Below, piece after piece: positions 6,280 through 14,990 of a DNA stretch of 59,450 nucleotides (positions are counted from its first letter, which is position 1; the number at the start of each line of letters is the position of its first letter). The DNA is from Acidimicrobiia bacterium. Lineage in GTDB: Bacteria; Actinomycetota; Acidimicrobiia; Acidimicrobiales; Aldehydirespiratoraceae. Position numbers and translations under genes: made by a program. Under the pieces are notes generated by a model. The model was not told where the DNA came from. It made no database searches and saw only the letters and a program-made list of their open reading frames with translations. The stretch covers positions 1 through 59,450 of the forward strand of contig JAJEDD010000047.1 of NCBI GenBank assembly GCA_022821685.1. The letters run 5' to 3'.

Positions 6280-8301
6280 CTAAGCGCCCGGTGCCGCGCG
6301 GCCGAGCGGTTGGGCTTGTCCCGGTAGCGGTTCTCGCAGAGCGCCTAGCGAGGCCGTGGCCTGAGCGGCCCGTGAGCGAAGCGAACAAGAGCGGGAGTGA
6401 CAACGCCGCGCCGTGAGGCGCTTGGGAGCAGTTCGCGCATATTCCGAAAGGCCGGCACCTTGTTGGAGGGTGATCCCGGACGTGTAGTCGACGATCTCCA
6501 GGAACCATTCGACGCCGCTGGTGAGGGTTGCGCATTGGTGGAAGGTTGTGTCGTCCCCGACGCCCTCGAAGCAGGCGCGGGCCTGCCAGGACCACACCCC
6601 CGGCGCCGACAGCTCCCAGCGGCAGTCGTCGTAGGAGTGCGCCGACGCTTTGGCCGTCTCGATGCCGCACGAGGCATTCACGTTCCGGCTGGTGTGGTGC
6701 TGTTGGGCCTGGGTTTGCTCGGCCGCGCTCAGGTTGTCCCAGCGGCGCAGGTAGGTGGCCAGGCCCGCGTCGGGCCGGGCCGAATCAGCGTTCTCGATCG
6801 TGGCTCGGTGACCGGCACGCCACGGCAGCAGATGGGTGAGGCGGGTCTCGACGCTGATGACCTCCCACAGGCAGCCGTCGTCGCTGTCGACGTACCAGAC
6901 TCCCTGTGGGTCGGCCACCGGCCACACCGGCGACCCCGGCACCACCAGGTGCCGGGCGCCGCCGGGCACGTCGGGATGAGGCGGCCAGGGTCTCCCCGGC
7001 TCGCCCTGCGGCTCGATGCCCACCAAAGTCGCCCACTGCAGCTGCGACACGAGCAGCGAACGCTCCGCTGCCGACAACGACAGGCCGGTGGTACACGGTG
7101 CCGCATCGGCGTCCGGAGGGTTGGGATCATCAGGCTTGCGGGGATCGCCCGGTTTGCGGGGGTCGTCCGGTTTGCGGGGATCAGCCGGCTTGGGAGGGGT
7201 GGGGTTGGCGTCATCGTCATCGTCGGGGAGGATCCGGGCCAGGAAGGCGGCGAGCTGCTCGTTGTCCATCGTCGAGTCGGGGTCGGCGTCGGGCCGCGTG
7301 TAGGGGTTGGCGACCCCGTCGCCGTCGCGGTCGTGACCCTTCAGGATCCCCAGGTCGGCCAACTCGTCGGCCACCTCGAACGGGTCGTCGTCCGGGTCGA
7401 ACTCAATGCCGAGCCCGGCCGCAATGGCGATCAGCATTTGCCCCCGCGAGACGTATCCGTCGGGCGGCAGGGTTTTCGTGGCCGAGTCCGCGTCGAAGTC
7501 GGGGTTGTACTCCCCGAAATCCTTGAGGATCTCCAACAAATCCTCGGCACGGGTGTCCCCGTCAGGTTTGTAGTCCTCCGGCAAGTAGCCGTTGTCGACG
7601 CCTGATTCGATCTCGTCGCACGCCCAGTCGGCGGTACACCCCTGATCCTCATTGTCCGGGACCTGGGTGGTGGTGGTGACGGGCGGAGCGGTTGTGGTGG
7701 GTGACGGTCGCCGGGTGGTAGTGGTGACGGTCCGCTTAGTGGTTACGGGCCGAGTTGTCGTGGTGGGCGGCGGTCGTCGGATAGTTGTGGTGGGCACCGG
7801 CCGTCGGGTGGTGGTGGGTCTTTGGGTTGTTGTTGTGGGGCGTCGGGTGGTTGTTGGTGGCGGTTGAAAGCACTGGTTGGGCGGGCTGCAGATGGATGGC
7901 CTGGTGGTGGTTGGTGGCGGTCGAAAGCACTGGTTGGGCGGGCTGCAGATCGGGGGCCGGGTTGTTGTGGGGCGCCGGGTGGTGGTGGGCACCGGCCGTC
8001 GGGTCGTGGTGGGTCTTTGGGTTGTTGTGGTCGGCCTCCTGGTGGTGGTTGGTGGCGGTTGAAAGCACTGGTTGGGTGGGCTGCAGATGGGTGGCCTGGT
8101 GGTGGTCGGGGGCCGCGTGGTGGATGTTCTGTGGGTGTGGCCTCGGAAGAGCGGGTGGGCCGACGCGGACTTGGTGCCCAGGCCCAAATCGGAACGCTTG
8201 TGGGCGATCGCCCCGCCCAGCACCAAGGCGGCGGTGAGGGCGATGATCACCAGGGTGTTGCGGCCCGAAGACGGTCTGGACGGTTGTGGCGATGCAAACA
8301 T
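6280..8301 (-). CDS. membrane-anchored Thr/Pro-stalk protein with SLH-like repeats
   Basis: This 673-residue surface protein starts from a good ribosome site (AGAAGGAGC). It has a hydrophobic segment at about residues 15-33. A Thr/Pro/Arg-rich stalk at about 55-215 carries three CSPPNQCF units (residues about 73, 119 and 138). An acidic region at about 222-360 resembles two degenerate S-layer-homology repeats (DEIESGVDNGYLPEDYKPDG and DELADLGILKGHDRDGDGVA). A short PRKPDD repeat follows at about 374-392, then a Cys-containing C-terminal domain of unknown type. Its last residues (about 628-651) are encoded by a copy of the dispersed repeat at 6348-6420. It precedes cpaB by 9 bases and may anchor the pilus or decorate the cell wall; that role is inference. 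Confidence 0.65.
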   Translation of the reverse strand: MFASPQPSRPSSGRNTLVIIALTAALVLGGAIAHKRSDLGLGTKSASAHPLFRGHTHRTSTTRPPTTTRPPICSPPNQCFQPPPTTTRRPTTTTQRPTTTRRPVPTTTRRPTTTRPPICSPPNQCFRPPPTTTRPSICSPPNQCFQPPPTTTRRPTTTTQRPTTTRRPVPTTTIRRPPPTTTTRPVTTKRTVTTTTRRPSPTTTAPPVTTTTQVPDNEDQGCTADWACDEIESGVDNGYLPEDYKPDGDTRAEDLLEILKDFGEYNPDFDADSATKTLPPDGYVSRGQMLIAIAAGLGIEFDPDDDPFEVADELADLGILKGHDRDGDGVANPYTRPDADPDSTMDNEQLAAFLARILPDDDDDANPTPPKPADPRKPDDPRKPGDPRKPDDPNPPDADAAPCTTGLSLSAAERSLLVSQLQWATLVGIEPQGEPGRPWPPHPDVPGGARHLVVPGSPVWPVADPQGVWYVDSDDGCLWEVISVETRLTHLLPWRAGHRATIENADSARPDAGLATYLRRWDNLSAAEQTQAQQHHTSRNVNASCGIETAKASAHSYDDCRWELSAPGVWSWQARACFEGVGDDTTFHQCATLTSGVEWFLEIVDYTSGITLQQGAGLSEYARTAPKRLTARRCHSRSCSLRSRAAQATASLGALREPLPGQAQPLGRAAPGA
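6348..6420 (+). repeat. partial copy of the dispersed MITE-like repeat
   Basis: The core GAGGCCGTGG, GAGCGGCCCGTGAGCG and AGCGAACAAGAGCGGGA of the family is present in plus orientation, without recognisable termini. It lies within the 3' end of the minus-strand gene 6280-8301, so it is translated antisense as part of that protein. Confidence 0.8.
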
Positions 8302-8322
8302 GGCAGCAGCTCCTTCTAGAGA

Positions 8323-9780
8323 TCAGCAGCTAACGAGGGCGTACTTCTCGGGGGTGGCGTGGTGGTGCTCCATCCACTCCTCGGCAAGCTGGGCTGAGGG
8401 CCAACAACCCTCAGTGCCCATGCCGTAGTCTTCTTGTGCGACCCATTCGCTCCATGCGTCGCAGTCGTTGCCGAAGCGCTCCGGCTCAATGTGAGGCCAC
8501 CCGGTTCTGGTCTCAAGCTCCACATCGGCGGGCAGCACGGTGCGGCACCGCTCGGCCAGCGTCATGGTGTCCGACAACAGCAGGCCGGCATCGTTGGTCC
8601 GGCCCGCGGGGGTGTCGGTGACGAGGGGGTCTATGACGGTGGCGCAGTTGTGCCATCCGTGGCGGTTCTTGGCGGTGGCGCCCCTCAGCCCGGCGGCGTA
8701 AGCGTCGGCGCGGTCTTGATACTCATTGAGTACGCACCACGGGTGTGCCCCCAGGTAGTCCAGCGCCCACTTCATCAAGAACAGCAGCCAGGTGCAGTTG
8801 CCTCGGGGCTGGTCGAAGCACCAACTCGTCCAGCGGGCCACATCGCTGGTCCAGCGGGGGATCTCGTCGGGCTGTCGCGAGGCACAGATGCCGCCCACGC
8901 CCTGGTCGGGGTACGGGCTGTAGCAGTCCGAGAGATCCTGGGGCGTCTCCCACTCAGACGGCGGGTGGCAGTCGGAGGGCCACGGCGGACCTGGGGCGCA
9001 GAGCGGGTAGTCCCAGTAGGGGTGCTCACGGGGGATCATTCCCAACTCGGGAGCGGGCGGATGGCCACCCTCGGGGGCAGGATTCGTCCCCGCCACCGTG
9101 ACCGGAATAGTGGTGGTTGCAGGCGGAGCGGTCGTGGTGGTGGTGGTCGTCGTCGTGGGCGGCGGTGCCGTCGTAGTGGTGGTCGTGGTGGGCGGCGGAG
9201 CGGTCGTGGTGGGTGGTGAGGTGGTTGCGGGTGGGATGGTGGTTGGCGGTGTCGTTGTGGATGGCGGGCTGGTGGTGGTGGGCGGCGGAGCGGTCGATGG
9301 GGCTGGGGCCAAGAAAGTCGGTGTGGTCGAGGTGCTCGTGTTGTCGGGTGGCACGTCTTTGTCGCCGGGTACGGGTGCAGGGGCCTCAGTGGTTGTGACG
9401 GCCGTTGTGGGGGTAGCGGCGCCGATCATTGGCGGGGACTGCTCGGCGGGGGCTTCGACATCCTCGGCAGGCGGATCTTCGAGCAGCAGCTTGGGCGGCC
9501 AATCGATTGCCGGTTCGGCGGCTGGCGGGAGGCTCGGATCGGTGGCGCCCTCGTCCTGCTCGCCCTCCGCGCCGCTGGGATCTGGCGGGTCGGAGTCGGC
9601 GGTGGCCAATACCGGCTCGGGCGTGTCGGCGGTTCCACAGCCTGCCGCGATCACGCCTAGGGCGACCACCAACGTGATCGCCACCCGGCGTGTGCACGGT
9701 CTTGGGATGGTTTTCGAGACTCCGCCAGCGGAAGCGGCGGGACTGCGATGGGCAATGGATTCAAAATGACAGAAATGCAT
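8323..9780 (-). CDS. secreted lipoprotein with Pro/Thr-rich stalk
   Basis: This 485-residue protein has a signal peptide ending in a lipobox (VALGVIAAGC, Cys at about residue 48), so it is probably a lipoprotein. About 80 acidic, Pro-rich residues follow. A long Pro/Thr stalk occupies about 150-228, with uninterrupted PPTTTTTT runs. The C-terminal domain of about 250 residues is rich in Trp and Cys (WCFDQPRGNCTW, NCATVIDP, and a terminal SC). I do not recognise that domain. It is the first gene of the minus-strand Tad cluster and precedes the SLH-like stalk protein by 21 bases, suggesting a cell-surface partner. The first 25 residues before the charged n-region may not be translated; no clear ribosome site precedes the ATG. 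Confidence 0.6.
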   Translation of the reverse strand: MHFCHFESIAHRSPAASAGGVSKTIPRPCTRRVAITLVVALGVIAAGCGTADTPEPVLATADSDPPDPSGAEGEQDEGATDPSLPPAAEPAIDWPPKLLLEDPPAEDVEAPAEQSPPMIGAATPTTAVTTTEAPAPVPGDKDVPPDNTSTSTTPTFLAPAPSTAPPPTTTSPPSTTTPPTTIPPATTSPPTTTAPPPTTTTTTTAPPPTTTTTTTTTAPPATTTIPVTVAGTNPAPEGGHPPAPELGMIPREHPYWDYPLCAPGPPWPSDCHPPSEWETPQDLSDCYSPYPDQGVGGICASRQPDEIPRWTSDVARWTSWCFDQPRGNCTWLLFLMKWALDYLGAHPWCVLNEYQDRADAYAAGLRGATAKNRHGWHNCATVIDPLVTDTPAGRTNDAGLLLSDTMTLAERCRTVLPADVELETRTGWPHIEPERFGNDCDAWSEWVAQEDYGMGTEGCWPSAQLAEEWMEHHHATPEKYALVSC

Positions 9781-9928
9781 GGGGAAACACTTAGCGCATC
9801 AAAAGGCAATGTGCAACTTTTTTGTGATGTTTCTTTGAAAGTCAGCGTTGACCTGGGCATTTGAGTCTCAGCACACCACCCCGGCTACCGCCGGTGCTAG
9901 CTTCGAGCCGGTGGGAGGGGAGCCAGTA

Positions 9929-10813
9929 GTGGACAGCGCTACGCAAAACGACCCCTCGGAGCACGCCGCGGTTGAGCGCCATGTGGGGCTCGAAGCGGTG
10001 ATGGCCCGAGCATCTTCCGAGAACTTCCCGGTGGCGCTGCGGCTCCTGCCCAGAGCGGTGCGGGGCCATCTGCGGGCTGTCTACGGCTACGCGCGGCTCG
10101 TCGACAACCTTGGCGACGAGTACCCCGGCGACCGCTCCGCCGCCCTGGACTGGGTCGAGGCCCAGCTCGACAGCCTGTTCGCCGAAGCCCCCCGCCACGA
10201 GGTGTTCGTTCGACTGGCCCCCACGGTGGCGCGCTTCGGGCTGGACCGCGGGCCCTTCGACCGGCTCCTGGCCGCCAACCGACTCGACCAGCACAAGCAC
10301 CGCTACGCCGACTTCGACGAGCTGATGCAGTACTGCGAGTTGTCGGCCGATCCCGTGGGCCACCTGGTGCTGGCCGTGTTCGAGGCGGCCACTCCCGAGC
10401 GGCTGGCCGCCTCCGACCAGGTCTGCCGCGGCCTGCAGGTGTTGGAGCACCTCCAGGATGTGGGCGAGGATGCCGCCCATGGGCGCGTCTACCTCCCCGC
10501 CGACGACATGGAGCGCTTCGGCGTGGCCATTGACGACCTCCGCGCCCCGGTTGCCTCGGCAGGTCTGCGAGGCCTCGTGGCCTACGAGGCGGCCCGGGCC
10601 CGGACCATGCTCGATGAGGGGCGGGGGCTGGTGGCAACGCTTCGCGGCCCGGCCCGCCTGGCCGTGGCCGGGTTCGTGGCCGGGGGCCTGGCCGGTCTCG
10701 ACGCCATCGAGGCGGCCCGCTTCGAGGTGCTGGGCCGCGTCCGCAAGGCCGGACCGGCCCGAGTGGCGACCCGCTTCGCCGGTGTGTATTGGGCTGGAGG
10801 CGGCGGCCCGTGA
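9929..10813 (+). CDS. hpnC: squalene/hydroxysqualene-pathway synthase HpnC
   Basis: This 294-residue trans-isoprenyl diphosphate synthase belongs to the squalene/phytoene synthase superfamily. HpnC, HpnD and HpnE together convert two farnesyl diphosphates to squalene through presqualene diphosphate and hydroxysqualene. SSENFPVALRLLPRAVRGHL is the usual HpnC N-terminal signature. The first aspartate motif is VDNLGDE at about 58-64 and the second is LQDVGEDAAHGRVYLP at about 175-190. I chose the GTG at 9929, preceded by GGGAGGGG, over an in-frame ATG at 9848 that has no ribosome site. Its TGA overlaps the GTG of hpnD. Confidence 0.9.
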   Translation: MDSATQNDPSEHAAVERHVGLEAVMARASSENFPVALRLLPRAVRGHLRAVYGYARLVDNLGDEYPGDRSAALDWVEAQLDSLFAEAPRHEVFVRLAPTVARFGLDRGPFDRLLAANRLDQHKHRYADFDELMQYCELSADPVGHLVLAVFEAATPERLAASDQVCRGLQVLEHLQDVGEDAAHGRVYLPADDMERFGVAIDDLRAPVASAGLRGLVAYEAARARTMLDEGRGLVATLRGPARLAVAGFVAGGLAGLDAIEAARFEVLGRVRKAGPARVATRFAGVYWAGGGGP

Positions 10814-11790
10814 TCTCGGCCGAGGCCGCCTACCGGCGCTGCGAGGAGATCACCTGGTCGCAGGCGCGCAACTTCGCCTACGGGATCCGCCTGCTGCCGC
10901 CGCCCAAGCGCCGGGCGATGGCTGCGCTGTACGCCATGGCCCGCCGCATCGACGACGTGGGCGACGGCGACTGGCCCCAGGATCGCAAGCTCGCCGCCCT
11001 CGACGAGCTCCACCGGTCCATCGACGCGCTGGCGGCGGGGAAGATCGCCGACGCCTCGGATCCGGTGCTGGTCGGCTTGGGCCACGCCGCCGACCGCTAC
11101 CCGATCCCGGTGGCCGCGCTCCACGAGATCGTGGAGGGCAGCGAGCTCGATGTGCGAGGCGCCAGCTACGCCACCATGGACGACACCCTGCGCTACTGCC
11201 GGCTGGTGGCCGGCTCGGTGGGCCGTTTGTCGCTGGGTGTGTTCGGCGTTCAACCGCACCCGAGACCACCACCACGTTGGCCCGGCTCGGTGGGCCGTTT
11301 GTCGCTGGGTGTGTTCGGCACCAAGCCCGTTGGGGCCGTGGCTGCGGGCCCGACCGGCAGCCGAGCCGGCCCCGCCGAAGCGGCCCAGTCCCCCGGGGAA
11401 CTGGCCGACGACCTCGGCGTGGCCCTCCAGCTCACCAACATGCTGCGAGACATCGTCGAGGACCACCGCATGGGGCGCATCTACCTGCCCGAGCAGGACC
11501 GGGACCGCTTCGGGATCGATCCGGGCCAGTGGTCGCCACCCGAGAACGCCGCCGCACTGGTGCAGTTCGTGGCCGGTCAGGCGGTGATGTGGTTCGAGCA
11601 CGGCCTGGTGCTGCTCGATCACCTCGATCATCGCAGCCGGGCCTGCACCGCAGCCATGGCCGGGATCTACCGGCGGCTGCTGAGCCGCATCCTGGCCCGG
11701 CCGGAGGCCCCGCTACAGGGGCGGGTCAGCCTTCCCGCCCACCAGAAAGCCCTGGTGGCGGCTCGCAGCCTGTCCGGGCTGAGGCCGTGA
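10810..11790 (+). CDS. hpnD: presqualene diphosphate synthase HpnD, with internal duplication
   Basis: This 326-residue squalene/phytoene synthase-family enzyme joins two farnesyl diphosphates to presqualene diphosphate. Aspartate motif 1 is RRIDDVGDGD (about 46-54) and motif 2 is QLTNMLRDIVEDHRMGRIYL (about 207-226). The conserved YCRLVAGSVG segment begins at residue 129. The stretch GSVGRLSLGVFG occurs twice, at 135-146 and 159-170, because of an exact 38-bp duplication 72 bp apart. The inserted 24 residues sit in the helix that lines the active site, so activity needs checking. The GTG start overlaps the hpnC stop (GTGA). Confidence 0.88.
   Translation: MISAEAAYRRCEEITWSQARNFAYGIRLLPPPKRRAMAALYAMARRIDDVGDGDWPQDRKLAALDELHRSIDALAAGKIADASDPVLVGLGHAADRYPIPVAALHEIVEGSELDVRGASYATMDDTLRYCRLVAGSVGRLSLGVFGVQPHPRPPPRWPGSVGRLSLGVFGTKPVGAVAAGPTGSRAGPAEAAQSPGELADDLGVALQLTNMLRDIVEDHRMGRIYLPEQDRDRFGIDPGQWSPPENAAALVQFVAGQAVMWFEHGLVLLDHLDHRSRACTAAMAGIYRRLLSRILARPEAPLQGRVSLPAHQKALVAARSLSGLRP
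11210..11319. repeat. 38-bp perfect direct repeat with 34-bp spacer inside hpnD
   Basis: Bases 11210-11247 recur exactly at 11282-11319, separated by 34 unrelated bases (11248-11281). The period is 72 bp, so the reading frame is kept and 24 residues are added to HpnD. The repeat itself encodes the conserved GSVGRLSLGVFG helix, so the extra material arose by duplicating native sequence. Confidence 0.95.
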
Positions 11791-11880
11791 GCCCGCGGGT
11801 AGCGGCCGGCGGCAGCCTGTCCAAGCTGCGGCTGAGAGTCCTGGTGCGTTGGTGGTGCGCAGCTTGTCGGTGCTAGGGCC

Positions 11881-13239
11881 GTGAACGCTGGCCCGCGGGT
11901 GGTGGTGGTCGGCGGCGGCTTGGCCGGGTTGGCGGCCGCGGTGGAGGCGGCCGATGGCGGTGCGTCGGTCACCCTGCTCGAGCGTCGCCCCCGCCTCGGC
12001 GGCGCCACCTGGTCGTTCGAGCGCAACGGCATCTGGTTCGACAACGGCCAGCACGTATTCATGCGCTGCTGCACCGCCTACCGGACCTTCCTGGAGCGGA
12101 TCGGCTCGGCCGACGGCGTGTGGATGCAGCGCCGCCTCGACGTTCCCGTGTTGGCGCCGGGCGGGCCGGTCGGATCGATCAAGCGGACGCCCGGCCCGGC
12201 CCCGCTGCACCTGGCGCCCGCGCTGTTGACCTACCCCCACCTGAGCCTGCGCCAGAGGCTGGCCGTGCTGCGAGCCGGCCTGGCGCTGAGGCGGCTCGAT
12301 CCCGACGACCCCGATCTCGACCGCATGACCTTCGGAGACTGGCTTTCGGCGCACGGCCAGGACACCGCCGCGGTCGAGACCTTCTGGAACCTGATCGTGC
12401 TGCCGACGGTCAACGTGAGTGCGGCCGAAGCCTCCCTCAAGCTCGCGGCCAGGGTCTTCGTGACCGGGCTGCTCACCGAGGCCGCCGCGGCCGACATCGG
12501 CTGGGCCCGGATGCCGCTGTCGGCCCTGCACGGCGACGCCGCCCGCCGGGCGTTGGAGGCCGCCGGAGGCGAAGTACGCCCGCGTCTCGCGGCCACCGCG
12601 GTGCGCGCCGGCGCCGCCGGCCTGGAGGTGCATGCCGACGGGCAGGTCATCGCGGCCGACTCGGTGGTGGTGGCCGTGCCCCACGACGCCGCGGCCGCAC
12701 TGCTGCCCCCCGGCACGGTGGCGGCCCAAGACCGGCTCGTCGAGCTGGGCACCTCCCCGATCGTCAACGTCCACCTGGTGTACGACCGGCCGGTCACCGA
12801 TCGGGCCCTCTTCGCCACCGTCGGCAGCGACGCCCAGTTCGTGTTCGACCGCACCGCCGGGGCCGGCCTCGACGACGGCCGCCAATGCCTGGCCGTGTCT
12901 CTGTCGGCCGCCGAGTCGTATATCGGCATGGCCTCGGCTGATCTTGTGGCCCACTTCACCGCGGAACTGGCCCGGCTGCTGCCCGCGGCCGCCACCGCCG
13001 TCGTCACCGAGTCGATTGTCACCCGCGAGCATTCGGCCACCTTCAGTGGCGTGCCGGGCACCGACTCGCTGCGGGCCGGCACCGAGTGCGGCCTGGCCGG
13101 GGTGTATCTGGCCGGTGCCTGGACCGACACCGGATGGCCGGCCACGATGGAGGGGGCGGTCCGCAGCGGAACCGAGTCCGGCCGGCTCGCGGCCCGCTTC
13201 GCATCCCGATCCGCCACCACCCGAGCGGACCGCGAGTGA
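11881..13239 (+). CDS. hpnE: hydroxysqualene dehydroxylase HpnE (FAD-dependent)
   Basis: This 452-residue FAD-dependent amine-oxidase-fold protein reduces hydroxysqualene to squalene, the last step of the HpnCDE route. The dinucleotide-binding motif VVVVGGGLAGLAAA is at residues 7-20, with LLERRPRLGGATWSF after it and GQHVFMRCC at about 59-67. The C-terminal FAD segment is CGLAGVYLAGAWTDTGWPAT. The GTG start at 11881 sits in a GTGA context like the hpnD stop. The 90-base gap between them contains degraded copies of the hpnD end, suggesting an overlapping junction was expanded by duplication. Confidence 0.9.
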   Translation: MNAGPRVVVVGGGLAGLAAAVEAADGGASVTLLERRPRLGGATWSFERNGIWFDNGQHVFMRCCTAYRTFLERIGSADGVWMQRRLDVPVLAPGGPVGSIKRTPGPAPLHLAPALLTYPHLSLRQRLAVLRAGLALRRLDPDDPDLDRMTFGDWLSAHGQDTAAVETFWNLIVLPTVNVSAAEASLKLAARVFVTGLLTEAAAADIGWARMPLSALHGDAARRALEAAGGEVRPRLAATAVRAGAAGLEVHADGQVIAADSVVVAVPHDAAAALLPPGTVAAQDRLVELGTSPIVNVHLVYDRPVTDRALFATVGSDAQFVFDRTAGAGLDDGRQCLAVSLSAAESYIGMASADLVAHFTAELARLLPAAATAVVTESIVTREHSATFSGVPGTDSLRAGTECGLAGVYLAGAWTDTGWPATMEGAVRSGTESGRLAARFASRSATTRADRE

Positions 13240-13313
13240 GTGCGACGAGGGGCCGTGGCACCCCGCGTCGGATCAGGCTGTCGCCGGTGCGAGATATGAC
13301 CGAAGTCACCGGC

Positions 13314-13319
13314 TAAGGT
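13314..13319 (+). promoter_or_regulatory. -10 box TAAGGT, probable leaderless start
   Basis: TAAGGT ends 7 bases before the ATG at 13327, so the transcript would begin at or next to the start codon. No ribosome site is present. Confidence 0.5.
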
Positions 13320-13326
13320 TCGCGCC

Positions 13327-13941
13327 ATGACTCCCCAGCACGGTCAATCTTCGGGAGGCGGCTCGGCAGGGCGGGCCATCGTGCTAGTGGTCGTGGCGGT
13401 TGCGCTGGGCGTGTTCTTGCTGGCGCGCGGCTTCGACGACCCCGACGACACTACCGACGCCTCTCCCAGCGGAACGGCTGAAGCAACGACCAGCGGCGAC
13501 CCCGACGACGAGACCGAGGCCAACGGCACGACATCCACCACCACCAGCTCCACCACGTCTACGATGGCGCCGCCGGTGGTCACCCACCCCCCCGGCGAGG
13601 TCAAGGTGGCCGTGATGAACGGCACCGGTGCCCGCGGCCGGGCCGGCCGCACGGCCGACAGACTCAACGCCGCAGGGTTCGTGACCGCAGCCAAGAACAC
13701 CCAGCAGGACAGGGTCGAGGCCTCGGTCATCTACTACCGGTCCGAATATGGCGACGACGCCAAGGCAGTGGCGTCGGTGCTCGGCGCGCCCCCCGACATC
13801 ATCACGCCCGCGCCGGCCACGATCATGACCCTGATCAGGAACCCGGAGTCGCCGGAGGGCTTGGAGGACTTCAACATCTTCGCGGTGGTCGGCACCGACA
13901 ACGTGATCCTCGACCCCGACCCACCCGCCGACTCTGAATAA
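13327..13941 (+). CDS. membrane-anchored LytR_C-domain protein
   Basis: This 204-residue protein has one membrane segment at about residues 15-34 (AIVLVVVAVALGVFLLARG), an extracytoplasmic acidic Thr/Ser-rich linker at about 40-80, and a C-terminal LytR_C domain at about 90-195. That domain starts VKVAVMNGTGARGRAGRTAD and contains VIYYRSEYGDDAKAVASVLG. LytR_C domains occur on cell-envelope proteins of Actinomycetota, often C-terminal to LCP ligases; here it stands alone. It is probably envelope-associated, but its molecular role is not known. A leaderless-type -10 box precedes it. Confidence 0.8.
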   Translation: MTPQHGQSSGGGSAGRAIVLVVVAVALGVFLLARGFDDPDDTTDASPSGTAEATTSGDPDDETEANGTTSTTTSSTTSTMAPPVVTHPPGEVKVAVMNGTGARGRAGRTADRLNAAGFVTAAKNTQQDRVEASVIYYRSEYGDDAKAVASVLGAPPDIITPAPATIMTLIRNPESPEGLEDFNIFAVVGTDNVILDPDPPADSE

Positions 13942-13982
13942 CCCCGCCGGCTGGCCGCGCATCGGGCCGCGGCGCCGCGAGA

Positions 13983-14990
13983 ATGTCGGACGTGCGCGTG
14001 CTGGCAGCGCCCGACAAGTTTCGGGGCACGGCCTCGGCCCAGGAGGTCGCTGAGGCCATAGCCGCCGTCTCGGACTGGTGTGACCGGGCACCCATGGCCG
14101 ACGGCGGCGAGGGAACCCTCGACGCGCTGGGCGGCCCCAACCGCTCGTCGGTGGTGACCGGGCCGCTGGGCGAGCCGGTCACCGCGCCCTGGCGGCTCAG
14201 CCGCGGCGTGGCCGTCATCGAGATGGCCCTCGCCTCGGGCCTGGCCGCAGCCGGGGGCGCGGCGGGCAACGACCCCGTCAACGCCACCACGGCGGGCACC
14301 GGCGAGTTGATCGCCGAGGCGGTCGCCGCGGGGGCGAAGCGGGTGCTGGTGGCGGTAGGCGGATCGGCCACCACCGACGGCGGTCTCGGCGCGGTCGAGG
14401 CGATGCCCTCGCCGGCCCGGATGACGGGAGTCGAGATCATCGTGGCCTGCGACGTGCGCACCGCCTTCATCGACGCGGCCCGCGTCTACGGTCCCCAGAA
14501 GGGGGCTTCGCCCGCCCAGGTCGAGCTGCTGAGCAGGCGCCTGCAGAGGCTGGCCCAGATCTACGAGCGTGACTACGGGGTGGACGTGACGCCGCTGGTC
14601 GGCGCCGGAGCGGCCGGGGGTCTCGCCGGGGGTCTCGCGGCCCGGGGCGCCCGCCTGGTCAACGGCTTCGAGGTGGTCGCCGAAGAGATCGGCCTGGTCG
14701 AGCGGATCCTGGATGCCACCGTGGTCGTCACCGGCGAGGGCCGCTACGACGCAACGTCGCTGCAGGGCAAGGTGGTCGGGAGTGTGGCCGAGATCGCGGC
14801 CCGGTCCGGCGCTAGGGCCCTGGCCGTGGTCGGCAGCGCGGATGCCGCCGCGCCCGTGCCCGAGAGCTTGGAGATCCTCGATCTGACCGCCCGATTCGGA
14901 TCGCAGCGAGCCCACGCCGACCCCTGCGGATGCGTGCGAGAGGCCCTGCCAGAAGCCGTCGAGAGCATGCCGGGGCAGGTGCGGGAGTAG
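13983..14990 (+). CDS. glycerate kinase (GarK/GlxK family)
   Basis: This 335-residue enzyme of the glycerate 2-kinase family phosphorylates D-glycerate. The N-terminal VLAAPDKFRGTASAQEVAEA, the APMADGGEGTLDAL motif (about 36-49), VAVGGSATTDGGLGA (about 123-137) and TGEGRYDATSLQGKVVG (about 255-271) are all family hallmarks. The PDKF, DGGEG and TTDGG motifs are intact. It is somewhat shorter than the usual 370-380 residues, mostly through loss between DGGLGAVEAM and VEIIVACDV. It ends tail-to-tail with the small membrane protein on the minus strand, with no spacing. Confidence 0.88.
   Translation: MSDVRVLAAPDKFRGTASAQEVAEAIAAVSDWCDRAPMADGGEGTLDALGGPNRSSVVTGPLGEPVTAPWRLSRGVAVIEMALASGLAAAGGAAGNDPVNATTAGTGELIAEAVAAGAKRVLVAVGGSATTDGGLGAVEAMPSPARMTGVEIIVACDVRTAFIDAARVYGPQKGASPAQVELLSRRLQRLAQIYERDYGVDVTPLVGAGAAGGLAGGLAARGARLVNGFEVVAEEIGLVERILDATVVVTGEGRYDATSLQGKVVGSVAEIAARSGARALAVVGSADAAAPVPESLEILDLTARFGSQRAHADPCGCVREALPEAVESMPGQVRE

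Noticed and set aside
7650..8130. Tandem DNA repeats as a minisatellite or array
   Set aside because: They are explained by the Thr/Pro stalk codons and CSPPNQCF units of the 6280-8301 protein.
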